A stretch of 64,000 bases of DNA. It comes from Actinomycetes bacterium. GTDB lineage: Bacteria; Actinomycetota; Actinomycetes; Mycobacteriales; Mycobacteriaceae. The notes below the pieces were generated by a model, which searched no databases, had not been told where the DNA came from, and worked only from the letters and a program-made list of their open reading frames with translations. The stretch's first letter is position 1; every line of letters starts with the position of its first letter. A program made the position numbers and the translations under genes. Where the stretch lies: contig JAEZZR010000015.1 in the NCBI GenBank assembly GCA_023418505.1, positions 62,001 to 126,000 of the forward strand. Direction: 5' to 3'. Of this stretch, positions 51,361-60,432 are shown in pieces.

Positions 51361-52966
51361 CGGATGCCACCTCCTTATGCTTAGCAGCACCTGTCATCTG
51401 ATCCGCGCTACGCTTCAGCTTCCCATTGATCAGCGTTGGAATCTGCGTTGTCTGTTCTTCAACAAGCTCGGATTGGAATTCCTTGGACTTCCATTGCGTC
51501 CGGAACGCCTTCTTCGGTGGCACCGGCGTATCCCGGTACTTCGACCAACCACCAAGGAACAGTGGCAGCCAGTGGATCTCGCCATCTTTCAAACCCAGCA
51601 CACGTGCCAACGAGGCAGAGCGCGTAGCCATCGACCAGATGTTTTGGGATCCCATCACCCAACCCATCACATCGAAGATTTTGCTTTCCACCGGCGGTTT
51701 ATGATCCCGCACTTTTTGGTGGCGCAGCTCTAGCAGTGCGGCCGGGATATCGATGCGTACCGGGCACACCTCAAAGCATGCACCGCACAACGAAGATGCG
51801 TAGGGCAGTGAGGCCGATGGGTCGTCGTAAGAATCAATACCAGTTAACTGTGGCGACAAAATCGCGCCGATCGGCCCTGGATAGGTGGAGCCGTACGAGT
51901 GGCCACCCACATGTTCGTAGACCGGGCAGATATTCAAGCACGCCGAGCAACGGATGCACTTCAGCGCCTCGCGGCCGATCGGATCGGCCGAGGTAGCACT
52001 GCGGCCATTATCCAGCAGCACGATGTGGAAGTTTTGTGGCCCATCACCTGGGGTCACGCCAGTCCACAGCGAGGTGTAGGGGTTCATGCGCTCGCCGGTA
52101 GAAGAGCGAGGCAGCAGCTGCAAGAACACCTCGAGATCCTGGAACTTCGGCAGCAGCTTTTCGATGCCCATCACAGAGATCAAAGTCTCTGGCAGCGTCA
52201 GGCACATACGGCCATTGCCCTCAGATTCCACGATGGCTACCGTGCCAGTTTCTGCTACACCGAAGTTCGCCCCAGAGATCGCCACCTTGGCGCTTAAGAA
52301 CTTCTCGCGCAAGAACAAGCGAGCAGCTTCTGCCAATTCTGCCGGTTCGCTGGAAATATCAGGCTTCACACCGGGGATGTTGTCGCGGAAAATTTCTTGG
52401 ATGTCTTCGCGGTTGCGGTGGATTGCCGGCACCAGAATGTGGCTGGGCTTGTCTTTGCCTAGCTGCACGATCAATTCCGCGAGGTCAGTTTCGCGGGCGT
52501 CAATGCCTGCGTCTGCAAGTGCCTCGTTCAGGCCGATCTCTTGGGTGGCCATGGACTTAATCTTCACCACATCGGTTTCGCCGGTTTGCTGCACCAGCTC
52601 GGTGACGATGCGGTTGGCCTCGGCTGCGTCGCGCGCCCAGTGCACGTGGCCGCCACGGGCAGTCACGGCTGCCTCGAATTGCTCCAGCAATTCCGGCAGG
52701 CGCGCCAGCACGTCGCGCTTGATGGCGCTGCCAGCCAGACGCAGCTGCTCCCAGTCGTCCTTTTCAGCCACCACGGCAGCGCGCTTAGCGCGAATCGAAT
52801 GCGCTGCATGTGCCACGTTTGCCAGCTTGTGTGGATCACGCATCTGCTGGTGGACCTCGGCGGTAAAGCCTTGCGTGCCACGTAAGTTACCCACGCCACG
52901 AGGGGAGTGCGGCGGCATCGTCGCTTGCGACGGATCAGGCATACCCAGATTGACTACTGTGCTCAT
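51353..52966 (-). CDS. lutB: LutB, iron-sulfur lactate oxidation subunit
   Basis: LutB carries two [4Fe-4S] clusters and links the LUD domain to electron transfer in lactate oxidation. The 537-residue protein has an N-terminal LUD-like region (about 60-300), then the cluster motifs CIRCSACLNICPVYEHVGG near residue 330 and CGACFEVCPVRIDIP near 390. The C-terminal 80 residues continue to a charged end. The ATG at 52966 lies within GCATGA, overlapping the lutA stop by four bases, which fixes the start. Such an overlap ties the amounts of the two subunits together. Confidence 0.92.
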   Translation of the reverse strand: MSTVVNLGMPDPSQATMPPHSPRGVGNLRGTQGFTAEVHQQMRDPHKLANVAHAAHSIRAKRAAVVAEKDDWEQLRLAGSAIKRDVLARLPELLEQFEAAVTARGGHVHWARDAAEANRIVTELVQQTGETDVVKIKSMATQEIGLNEALADAGIDARETDLAELIVQLGKDKPSHILVPAIHRNREDIQEIFRDNIPGVKPDISSEPAELAEAARLFLREKFLSAKVAISGANFGVAETGTVAIVESEGNGRMCLTLPETLISVMGIEKLLPKFQDLEVFLQLLPRSSTGERMNPYTSLWTGVTPGDGPQNFHIVLLDNGRSATSADPIGREALKCIRCSACLNICPVYEHVGGHSYGSTYPGPIGAILSPQLTGIDSYDDPSASLPYASSLCGACFEVCPVRIDIPAALLELRHQKVRDHKPPVESKIFDVMGWVMGSQNIWSMATRSASLARVLGLKDGEIHWLPLFLGGWSKYRDTPVPPKKAFRTQWKSKEFQSELVEEQTTQIPTLINGKLKRSADQMTGAAKHKEVASDE

Positions 52967-53721
52967 GCTGCCTCCGTCCACGGTTGCTGCTCGGTGGAAG
53001 CCAGAATCTCGGCAATATGGATACTCTTCACTGCGGCACCTTGGTGACGCAGTGAGCCCCCGATATTCATGAGGCAGGAAGCGTCGCCAGCTGTCACGAA
53101 CTCAGCTTCCGTATCAATTACGTTGCGCGTCTTGTCTTTGACCATCGCAGCCGAGGTCTCGGCATTCTTAATGCTGAACGTGCCACCGAAACCGCAGCAC
53201 TCGGCCGCGCCGGGTAGCTCTACGTATTCCAGGCCTGCTACGTCGTTAAGCAAACGAATCGGGCGGTCACCCACATGCAAAATCCGCAAGCTGTGGCACG
53301 TGCTGTGGTAGGTCACGCGGTGCGGGAAATATGCGCCCACGTCTGTCACGCCTGCAACGTCCACAATGAACTCGGACAGATCCAACGTCTTTGCGGCGGT
53401 CTTATTTGCGGCGTCGAACTGTGCCGCGGTGCCATAACGATGCGCCACCATCGGATGCTGGTGCCGCACCGCACCCGCGCACGATCCAGACGGCGCCACA
53501 ATATATTCAATGCTGGGGTCTAAAAATGCGTCCGCATAATTATCTAGCTGCGGCAGAATCTGTTTTTGATAACCGGTATTTACGTGCATCTGGCCACAAC
53601 ACGTCTGCTGGGTAGGGAACACTACCTCGCAACCCAGACGGGTGAGGACTCGGGCTGTTGCCTTCGCCGCGTCTGGGAACATGATGTCGCCGATGCAGGT
53701 AGCAAAAAGTGCAACCTTCAT
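52963..53721 (-). CDS. lutA: LutA, CCG-domain lactate oxidation subunit
   Basis: LutA has two cysteine-rich (CCG) domains: the first around residues 36-45 (TCCGQMHVN) and the second around 179-188 (ECCGFGGTF), each expected to hold a non-cubane or heterodisulfide-type cluster. The protein is 252 residues and begins MKVALFATCIGDIMFP, typical of the family. It is the first gene of lutABC, oxidising L-lactate to pyruvate. Only 57 bases separate it from the divergent argS gene, so the operon's promoter must lie in that small gap or overlap argS. No lactate permease or FadR/GntR regulator gene is adjacent. Confidence 0.92.
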   Translation of the reverse strand: MKVALFATCIGDIMFPDAAKATARVLTRLGCEVVFPTQQTCCGQMHVNTGYQKQILPQLDNYADAFLDPSIEYIVAPSGSCAGAVRHQHPMVAHRYGTAAQFDAANKTAAKTLDLSEFIVDVAGVTDVGAYFPHRVTYHSTCHSLRILHVGDRPIRLLNDVAGLEYVELPGAAECCGFGGTFSIKNAETSAAMVKDKTRNVIDTEAEFVTAGDASCLMNIGGSLRHQGAAVKSIHIAEILASTEQQPWTEAA

Positions 53722-53778
53722 GGGCTCTCCTCCAATGTCGTTACTCGAGTTTACTCCCGTGCTTTAGGATGGAGAATC

Positions 53779-55443
53779 GTGACTCCAGCAGATCTAGCAA
53801 GCATTATTCGTACGTCCGTGATTCGTGTGGTCCAAGCCACTGATGGGGATACCTCCATCGTTCCGGAGACCATTACCGTCGAGCGCCCGCGCAACCCGGA
53901 ACACGGCGACTACGCCTCTAATATTGCGATGCAACTAGCAAAGCGATTGGGACGCGTGCCACGCGAATTTGCCCAGGATCTAGCCGATGAGCTCGCACAA
54001 CTGCCCGAAATCAGCGAGGCCTCCGTGGCAGGTCCGGGTTTCTTGAACATCCGGTTAGCTGCCGACGCGCAGGGCCAAATCCTGGCAAAGATCGTCGCAG
54101 CCGGTGAGGCGTGGGGCACAGGCGACGAATATAGTGATTTAAACGTCAATCTAGAGTTCGTGTCCGCCAACCCAACCGGGCCAATCCACTTGGGCGGTAC
54201 CCGGTGGGCTGCCGTAGGCGACGCACTCGGCCGCATGATGACCGCCCGTGGCGCCTCCGTGACCCGCGAATACTACTTCAACGACCACGGCAAGCAGATC
54301 GATCGCTTCACCCGCTCGCTAGTAGCCGCTGCCCAAAATCAGCCAGTGCCAGAAGACGGCTACGACGGCGCCTATATCCACGACATCGCCGCCCAGATCC
54401 TCGCTGAAGAACCCAATGCGCTGGAAGGCACCCCCGAAGAAGTACTAGAGACCTTCCGCGCACACGGCACGGAGTTGATGTTCGACCACATCAAGCGCAC
54501 ACTGCACGAATTCGGCACCGACTTCGACGTGTTCTTCCACGAAAACTCGCTATACGACACCGGAGCAGTAGACCGCGCCCTGGAAGAACTAAAGGCCAAA
54601 GACAAGTTCTACTTCGCCGATGGTGCCTGGTGGCTGCGCTCCACCGATTACGGCGACGACCAAGACCGCGTTGTGATCAAATCCGACGGCGACCCCGCAT
54701 ACATCGCCGGCGACATCGCCTACGTTAAGGACAAATTCGACCGCGGCCACAACCTAGCCATCTACATGCTGGGAGCCGACCACCACGGCTACATCGCCCG
54801 CCTGCGTGCCGCAGCCGCAGCACTTGGCTACGAACCCGAAAACGTCGAAGTACTGATCGGCCAAATGGTGAACCTCGTGCGCGACGGCAAAGCCGTAAAA
54901 ATGTCCAAGCGCGCCGGCACCGTAGTCACGTTGGACGACCTCGTAGAAGCCATCGGCGTCGATGCCGCGCGCTACTCCATGGTGCGCTCCTCGGTGAACG
55001 CCAGCCTGGATATCGACCTCAACCTCTGGGCATCCCAAAGCAACGAAAACCCCGTCTACTACGTCCAATACGGCCACGCCCGCCTAAGCTCCATCGCGCG
55101 CCGGGCAGCAGAGGCCGGTGTAACCAGCGAGGATGCTGATTTCTCTGTGCTAGTAGAGCCACGCGAAGGCGAATTAATCCGTACCTTGGGTGAATTCCCA
55201 ACCATCGTTTCTGCAGCCGCCAGCCTGCGCGAGCCACACCGCGTCGCCCACTACGCCGAACGTGTTGCCGGTGTCTTCCACCGCTTCTATGATGCCTGCC
55301 AGATCCTGCCTAAGGCAGATACGCAGTACTCGGAGGAAGAAAAGGCTGTGTTCACCGCGCGGTTGGCGCTGGCAGAGGCTACCCGCCAAACCTTGGCCAA
55401 CGCGCTGGGCTTGTTAGGTGTAACCGCGCCAGAGCGCATGTAG
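53779..55443 (+). CDS. argS: Arginyl-tRNA synthetase
   Basis: ArgRS charges tRNA-Arg. The 554-residue class I enzyme has the N-terminal additional domain (about 1-110), the HIGH-type motif as GPIHLGG (about residue 135), and the KMSKS-like motif as VKMSKRAG (about residue 375), followed by the C-terminal anticodon-binding helices (about 430-554). The order and spacing match bacterial ArgRS. GTG 53779 is chosen because GGAG at 53771-53774 precedes it; the upstream in-frame codons would lengthen it by 71 residues with no homology. The 3' end is tripled: the 11-bp word carrying the stop occurs three times. lysA follows after a short leader. Confidence 0.95.
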   Translation: MTPADLASIIRTSVIRVVQATDGDTSIVPETITVERPRNPEHGDYASNIAMQLAKRLGRVPREFAQDLADELAQLPEISEASVAGPGFLNIRLAADAQGQILAKIVAAGEAWGTGDEYSDLNVNLEFVSANPTGPIHLGGTRWAAVGDALGRMMTARGASVTREYYFNDHGKQIDRFTRSLVAAAQNQPVPEDGYDGAYIHDIAAQILAEEPNALEGTPEEVLETFRAHGTELMFDHIKRTLHEFGTDFDVFFHENSLYDTGAVDRALEELKAKDKFYFADGAWWLRSTDYGDDQDRVVIKSDGDPAYIAGDIAYVKDKFDRGHNLAIYMLGADHHGYIARLRAAAAALGYEPENVEVLIGQMVNLVRDGKAVKMSKRAGTVVTLDDLVEAIGVDAARYSMVRSSVNASLDIDLNLWASQSNENPVYYVQYGHARLSSIARRAAEAGVTSEDADFSVLVEPREGELIRTLGEFPTIVSAAASLREPHRVAHYAERVAGVFHRFYDACQILPKADTQYSEEEKAVFTARLALAEATRQTLANALGLLGVTAPERM

Positions 55444-55464
55444 AGCGCATGTAGAGCGCATGTA
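55432..55464. repeat. 11-bp word in three perfect copies at the argS stop codon
   Basis: GAGCGCATGTA occurs three times head to tail, the first copy containing the last two argS codons and the first two bases of its TAG stop. Each copy contains ATG followed by a stop, so ribosome restart on ATGTAG words is theoretically possible. The lysA leader begins just after. Confidence 0.92.
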
Positions 55465-55511
55465 AAACCGAATCAACCAGCCACAAGAATCAAATTAAGG
55501 GATTTATATAG

Positions 55512-56906
55512 ATGTCTATCTTGGGAAATGGATTTGAACCTGGTGGCTACCGTGCTGCTGATGGAACAGATTTCAATGATGTGCCAGCACATGTTTGGCC
55601 TGCTACCGCCCGCCGGCGGGAAGACGGGGTAGTTGAAATCGGCGGTGTGCCACTGACCGATATCGCTGCGGAATTTGGCACCCCAGTCTTCGTGCTTGAC
55701 GAAGAAGATTTCCGCGCCCGCTGCCGTGCGATGGCTTCGGCATTTCGTGGCGCCGAAAACGTCCACTACGCGTCGAAAGCATTCTTAAGCAAGGCCGTTG
55801 CCCGCTGGGTGCACGAAGAAGGGCTGCACTTGGATGTGGCATCTTCCGGCGAAATGGACGTGGCACTAGCTGCCGATTTCCCAGCGCAGCACATGACCTT
55901 CCACGGAAATAACAAGTCCGTTGCCGAACTAGACCACGCCGTAGCCGAAGGCATCGGCTATGTGGTGGTGGATAGCTTCAGCGAAATTCGTCGTCTGGGC
56001 GAAGCTGCAGCCCAGCACGATACGCAGCAGCGTGTGCTGGTTCGGGTCAAGCCTGGTGTGGAAGCACATACCCACGAATTCATCGCTACCGCGCACGAAG
56101 ATCAGAAGTTTGGTTTCTCGATTTACACTGGCTCGGCTCTGAAAGCTGCCGCCGAAGTTCACGAGCACCCGAATCTGGTGCTTGCCGGCCTGCACTGCCA
56201 CATTGGTTCGCAGATTGTGGACGCCGATGGTTTCGTACTGGCGGCTCAGCGTGTGCTTGGCGTGGTGGAAAAGCTGGTAGATAAGTACGGCTCCGAGGTT
56301 GCTGAAAACTTCACCACCCTGGATCTAGGTGGCGGTTTTGGTATTGCTTACACCTCTGCAGAACGTCCGCTAGATGTCGCACCGCTGGCCGAAGAGATCC
56401 TCACCGCTGTGGAAGAAGCAGCTCAGCGCCTGGGAATTCCTACCCCAACCGTAGCCGTCGAGCCAGGCCGTTCGATTGTGGGACCGGCCATGGTCACCGT
56501 TTATGAAGTGGGCACTTCGAAGGACGTGCACGTCGACGATGGCGTTACCCGCCGCTACCTTAGCGTTGATGGCGGCATGAGCGATAACATCCGGCCTGCT
56601 TTGTATGGCTCGGAATATGACGGCCGAGTGGTCAATCGCCTGGTAGGCGGCGAGCGAATTCCTACGCGCGTCGTCGGCAAGCACTGCGAATCCGGAGACA
56701 TTCTGGTCAAAGATGCGCAGCTGCCGAACGAAATCGCCGAAGGGGATTTGTACGCACTCGCAGGTACCGGCGCTTACTGCTATGCGATGGCCAGCCGGTA
56801 CAACATGTTGACGCGACCTCCCGTAGTTGCTGTACGCGACGGTGCGGCGCGGGTTATTCTGCGTAGAGAAACTTTGGCTGATCTACTGAGTTTGGAGTGC
56901 GACTAA
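55512..56906 (+). CDS. lysA: Diaminopimelate decarboxylase
   Basis: LysA converts meso-diaminopimelate to lysine, the last step of the pathway, with pyridoxal phosphate. The 464-residue enzyme has the alanine racemase-like barrel with the PLP lysine in HYASKAFLSKAV (about residue 85), CHIGSQI (about 235), and the substrate-binding loop EPGRSIVGPAM (about 318). The C-terminal segment includes GKHCESGDILVKD and the active-site tyrosine in GAYCYAMAS. These are complete. ATG 55512 follows an AATTAAGGG ribosome-binding region. hom begins two bases after the stop. The arrangement argS-lysA-hom-thrB is conserved in corynebacteria. Confidence 0.96.
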   Translation: MSILGNGFEPGGYRAADGTDFNDVPAHVWPATARRREDGVVEIGGVPLTDIAAEFGTPVFVLDEEDFRARCRAMASAFRGAENVHYASKAFLSKAVARWVHEEGLHLDVASSGEMDVALAADFPAQHMTFHGNNKSVAELDHAVAEGIGYVVVDSFSEIRRLGEAAAQHDTQQRVLVRVKPGVEAHTHEFIATAHEDQKFGFSIYTGSALKAAAEVHEHPNLVLAGLHCHIGSQIVDADGFVLAAQRVLGVVEKLVDKYGSEVAENFTTLDLGGGFGIAYTSAERPLDVAPLAEEILTAVEEAAQRLGIPTPTVAVEPGRSIVGPAMVTVYEVGTSKDVHVDDGVTRRYLSVDGGMSDNIRPALYGSEYDGRVVNRLVGGERIPTRVVGKHCESGDILVKDAQLPNEIAEGDLYALAGTGAYCYAMASRYNMLTRPPVVAVRDGAARVILRRETLADLLSLECD

Positions 56907-56908
56907 CC

Positions 56909-58216
56909 ATGGCTTCCCCCAAGACTGTTGGCGTTGCAATTTTAGGGCTGGGCACCGTTGGTACCGAGGTTTTGCGCCTGTTGCAGGAGAAGGCGTCTGA
57001 TTTTGAACGCCGGGTAGGCGGCCCGATTGAGGTTTGCGGCGTGGCGGTGCGCGATAAGTCCAAGCCACGTCCCGGCGTAGATAAAGAGCTGCTTACCGAC
57101 GACGCATATTCGCTGGTAGAGCGCGACGACGTCGACATCGTCGTCGAGGTTATCGGCGGCATCGATTATCCACGTCGCGTGGTGTTGCAGGCGCTACGCG
57201 CGGGAAAGTCTGTGGTCACCGCGAACAAGGCATTGGTTGCGGCTCATGGAGCAGAGCTTTCCGACGCTGCCGACTCCTCCGGCGCGGATCTATTCTTCGA
57301 AGCAGCGGTGGCTGCGGCGATTCCAGTGGTCGGTCCGTTGCGTCGCTCGCTGGCTGGCGACACGGTAAATAAGGTCGTAGGCATCGTCAACGGCACGACG
57401 AACTTCATCTTGGACGCGATGGATAGCACCGGAGCGGATTACGACGAGATGCTGCAGGAAGCCATGCGCCTGGGCTACGCCGAAGCCGATCCGACCGCGG
57501 ATGTGGAAGGCCACGATGCGGCGTCGAAGGCGGCAATTCTGTCTAGCTTGGCATTCCACACCCGGGTGACCGCTGACGACGTGTACTGCGAAGGCATCTC
57601 CCAGATCACTGCCGACGATATTGCAGCTGCTAAGGCCGCTGGTTGCACGATTAAGCTGCTGGCAACCTGTGAGCGAGTGGTGGATGAAAACGGCAACGAG
57701 GGTGTATCCGCCCGTGTGTACCCAGCGTTAATTCCAGTGCGCCATCCGTTGGCTTCGGTACGCGAATCCTTCAACGCGATCTTCGTGGAAGCCGAAGCTG
57801 CCGGAAACCTGATGTTCTACGGCAACGGTGCTGGCGGCAACCCAACGGCCTCTGCAGTGTTGGGTGATCTAGTTGGTGCAGCACGCAACAAGGTTCATGG
57901 CGGCCGCGCCCCAGGAGATTCCACCTACGCGAACCTGCCGATCCTCGATTTCGGCGACGTACGCACCCGCTATCACATCGACTTGAAGGTCAATGATCAG
58001 CTAGGTGTGTTGGCAGCGGTGGCACAAAACTTCGCTGACCACGGCATTTCGGTGCGCACCTTCCGCCAGGAAGGTGGCTCGGATACGGCGCGTCTAGTGG
58101 TGCTTACCCACAGCGCCCGCGAGCGTGATTTGCGTGCCACCGTGGAATCGCTGAAGGAACTCGACGTGGTGCTTGGCGTGGACAGTGTGATCCGCATCGA
58201 GGGTATGGATAACTAG
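56909..58216 (+). CDS. hom: Homoserine dehydrogenase
   Basis: Hom reduces aspartate semialdehyde to homoserine, the branch to threonine, methionine and isoleucine. The 435-residue protein has an N-terminal NAD(P)-binding domain (AILGLGTVGTEVLRLL, residues 10-25), the catalytic region with VEGHDAASKAAILSSLAF (about 195-212, the active Lys) and GGGNPTASAVLG-like substrate motifs, and a C-terminal ACT domain (about 355-435, LKVNDQLGVLAAVAQNFA) for threonine feedback inhibition. The ATG at 56909 is chosen; a GTG at 56897 overlaps lysA. A GGAG sequence lies 11 bases upstream. thrB follows after 20 bases, and the two are usually one operon. Confidence 0.96.
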   Translation: MASPKTVGVAILGLGTVGTEVLRLLQEKASDFERRVGGPIEVCGVAVRDKSKPRPGVDKELLTDDAYSLVERDDVDIVVEVIGGIDYPRRVVLQALRAGKSVVTANKALVAAHGAELSDAADSSGADLFFEAAVAAAIPVVGPLRRSLAGDTVNKVVGIVNGTTNFILDAMDSTGADYDEMLQEAMRLGYAEADPTADVEGHDAASKAAILSSLAFHTRVTADDVYCEGISQITADDIAAAKAAGCTIKLLATCERVVDENGNEGVSARVYPALIPVRHPLASVRESFNAIFVEAEAAGNLMFYGNGAGGNPTASAVLGDLVGAARNKVHGGRAPGDSTYANLPILDFGDVRTRYHIDLKVNDQLGVLAAVAQNFADHGISVRTFRQEGGSDTARLVVLTHSARERDLRATVESLKELDVVLGVDSVIRIEGMDN

Positions 58217-58236
58217 GCGAGGATTTTGGATAGCTG

Positions 58237-59163
58237 ATGGCTCAAGAGTTAGTAGTTGGCCAGAAAGTCCGCGTGACTGTTGCTGGTTCTTCGGCCAATC
58301 TAGGCCCCGGGTTCGATACCTTGGGGTTGGCGGTAGCGCTGCACGACGTTGTGGAAGTCGAAGTAATCGACAGTGGCGTTGAGGTGGAAATCCACGGCGA
58401 AGGTGCCGACGAGCTACCGCGCAATGAATCGCACTTGGTGATGCGTGCTTTACGTACTGGTCTGCGCGCGTGTGGGATGTCTGCACCTGGATTGCGCGTA
58501 GTCTGCCATAATGCGATTCCGCAGTCACGCGGGTTGGGTTCCTCAGCGGCTGCAGCGGTTGCAGGGGTAGCAGCGGCCAATGGCTTGTGTGGCAATGTGC
58601 TCTCGGACGATCAGCTGATCCAAGAAGCCTCTGTCTTCGAAGGCCACCCAGATAACGCTGCAGCCTCTGTTTTAGGTGGCGCCGTGGTGAGCTGGACGGA
58701 CAAGCCAGTGGACGGCAAGACCTCACCGCAGTATCACGCGGTGGGCATTGAGGTGCACAAAGACATCGTGGCAACCGCATTGGTGCCGAACTTCCACGCA
58801 TCCACGAACGCTGTGCGTCAGGTATTGCCTAGCGACGTGAGCCACATCGATGCTCGGTTTAATGTTTCCCGCGTAGCTGTGATGACCGTGGCACTCCAGC
58901 AGCGGCCTGATCTGCTGTGGGAAGGTACCCGTGACCGGCTGCATCAGACCTACCGCGCAGAAGTACTTCCAGTCACCGCCGAGTGGGTGAACCGCTTACG
59001 CAACCGTGGCTACGCAGCCTTCCTGTCAGGTGCCGGTCCTACCTGTATGGTGCTGTCTACTGAATCCATTCCGCAGGAAGTTTTGGCAGAGGCCGAACAA
59101 ACGGGCATCCGAATTCTAGAATTGCCCATTGGCAGTCCGGTTCAGGTGGAAGTAACGAACTAG
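58237..59163 (+). CDS. thrB: Homoserine kinase
   Basis: ThrB phosphorylates homoserine in the threonine branch. The 308-residue protein belongs to the GHMP kinase superfamily, with GSSANLGPGFDTLGLA (about residues 14-29) and the ATP-binding loop RGLGSSAAAAVAGVAAANGL (about 99-118), and the closing glycine-rich segment SGAGPTCMVL near residue 270. All three are characteristic and intact. ATG 58237 lies 20 bases after the hom stop; the ribosome site is weak (GGATTTT), which fits coupling to hom. Downstream the sequence changes character to a lower-GC region with a broken gene. Confidence 0.96.
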   Translation: MAQELVVGQKVRVTVAGSSANLGPGFDTLGLAVALHDVVEVEVIDSGVEVEIHGEGADELPRNESHLVMRALRTGLRACGMSAPGLRVVCHNAIPQSRGLGSSAAAAVAGVAAANGLCGNVLSDDQLIQEASVFEGHPDNAAASVLGGAVVSWTDKPVDGKTSPQYHAVGIEVHKDIVATALVPNFHASTNAVRQVLPSDVSHIDARFNVSRVAVMTVALQQRPDLLWEGTRDRLHQTYRAEVLPVTAEWVNRLRNRGYAAFLSGAGPTCMVLSTESIPQEVLAEAEQTGIRILELPIGSPVQVEVTN

Positions 59164-59205
59164 GGGGAAGTTCGGTAGCCCGAGTTCCTAGTAATTAAGG
59201 TACGA

Positions 59206-60408
59206 ATGAAGAAGACTTTTACGGCCACAGTTCTCGTAGTAGCAACTGTGGCCGTAAGTTTCGGCATTATATGGGGTAATTTATCGTCGGATCCGAAAGT
59301 TAGTCGTACCGGAATTGAAGAAGCGTCTTATGTCGGACTATCGACTGAATTAATGATCCCTTCGAGGGGGAGCGACCGTAATAATATTTTTTGGAGCTCC
59401 AAGATAGGTAGCGGCGGGGTTGCCTTATCAACAGCACCAATTATTTTTCCATCATTTGTCAGATTAGGTAGTGGCTTCGCTGTTCCTGGTGCAGAGTCGA
59501 TTATCTTCGTCGATAGTGATTTGCGAGCTAAGAAGCGTTTTACAGCTTCAAACCTGAGGCCAGAAGTCCAGGCGACTTCGGCCAGCTCAGCCAATCACCG
59601 CCACGGTGCTTTCGTATTCAATATCGCAAATAATGCCTGGCCAGATGCCAGACAAGTAGTAGGCGTGTCGGCAGATGGCATTAAGGTGATCGACCGCAGA
59701 AATTTCGTCAGTGGATTGACGGCCTGTGACGATGGCACGATTAAATGGATTGAGTTTTCACCAGTAGATAGAACCACTCTCCAGACGGACGGACAGAAAG
59801 CTTATTCTGCAGATCTTGTAACTTGGAGCGTTGCTGGCGATGTTCAGGCATCAAAGATTCGCTGGGAATTCTCGAAGGAGATAGGACATGAAAACTAGCT
59901 GTCCTGTGGTTCAACCCCGAGCATGATCGTTACCGATGGTTCTGATGGTGACTCGATATCCTTGGTCTTGACGGAGAGTGGAGACGAAATTGAAGCAAAG
60001 AAGCAAGCCGAACTGCCAGACTTACAGCCAGAGGTAAGGTCACAATCTTCTAATGTGTGGAACCACAAACTTTACTTGCTAGATGAAGAAGGCTTTGTAT
60101 CGTCCATAGACTTAATGACCGGGACTGAAGAGTACCGCCTGCCGTTAAAAGTGAGTAGTTCCACTCCAGCTTCTATATCTTTTGAAAATTCAGTAGCTTA
60201 CGTCGTAGTTTCGCCTGCTGAGCTAGATAACCAACAAGCAGTGATACCAATCGATCTCCTTAATCCAGAGTGCCAAGGTGCAGTAACGCCACTAATCGGA
60301 TACGAGGAAACATCGTTGAAAAACCAACTTGAGCGACTTGGAGGCTCTGCCAGAACTGTGACGACGGTACTTCCGATTCGATTGAATCCTTCAGTGTCTT
60401 GTCGCTAG
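59206..60408 (+). pseudogene. Membrane-anchored protein gene split by one in-frame amber codon
   Basis: Two open reading frames, 59206-59898 (230 codons) and 59923-60408 (161 codons), lie in the same frame, separated only by a single TAG at 59896-59898. Between them the frame reads through LSCGSTPS without other stops. Read together they give about 400 residues: an N-terminal membrane anchor (about 6-24), then repeated strands such as NHKLYLLDEEGFVSSID that suggest a beta-propeller. A ribosome site TTAAGG precedes the first start at a good distance; no such site precedes the second. GC content by eye is about 45 percent, well below the neighbours. Either the gene is decaying or read-through occurs. 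A sequencing error would also explain it. Confidence 0.7.
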
Positions 60409-60416
60409 ACAATTTT
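60399..60416 (+). terminator. Short hairpin at the end of the split gene
   Basis: TTGTC, four bases, GACAA then TTTT forms a five-pair stem that overlaps the stop codon. It is weak but has a T run. Confidence 0.4.
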
Positions 60417-60432
60417 CACAGTCTAAATCCGA

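Noticed and set aside
59206..60408. Transposon or phage remnant as cause of the split gene
   Set aside because: There are no terminal inverted repeats, target duplications, integrase or transposase residues near it; a single nonsense codon explains the break.
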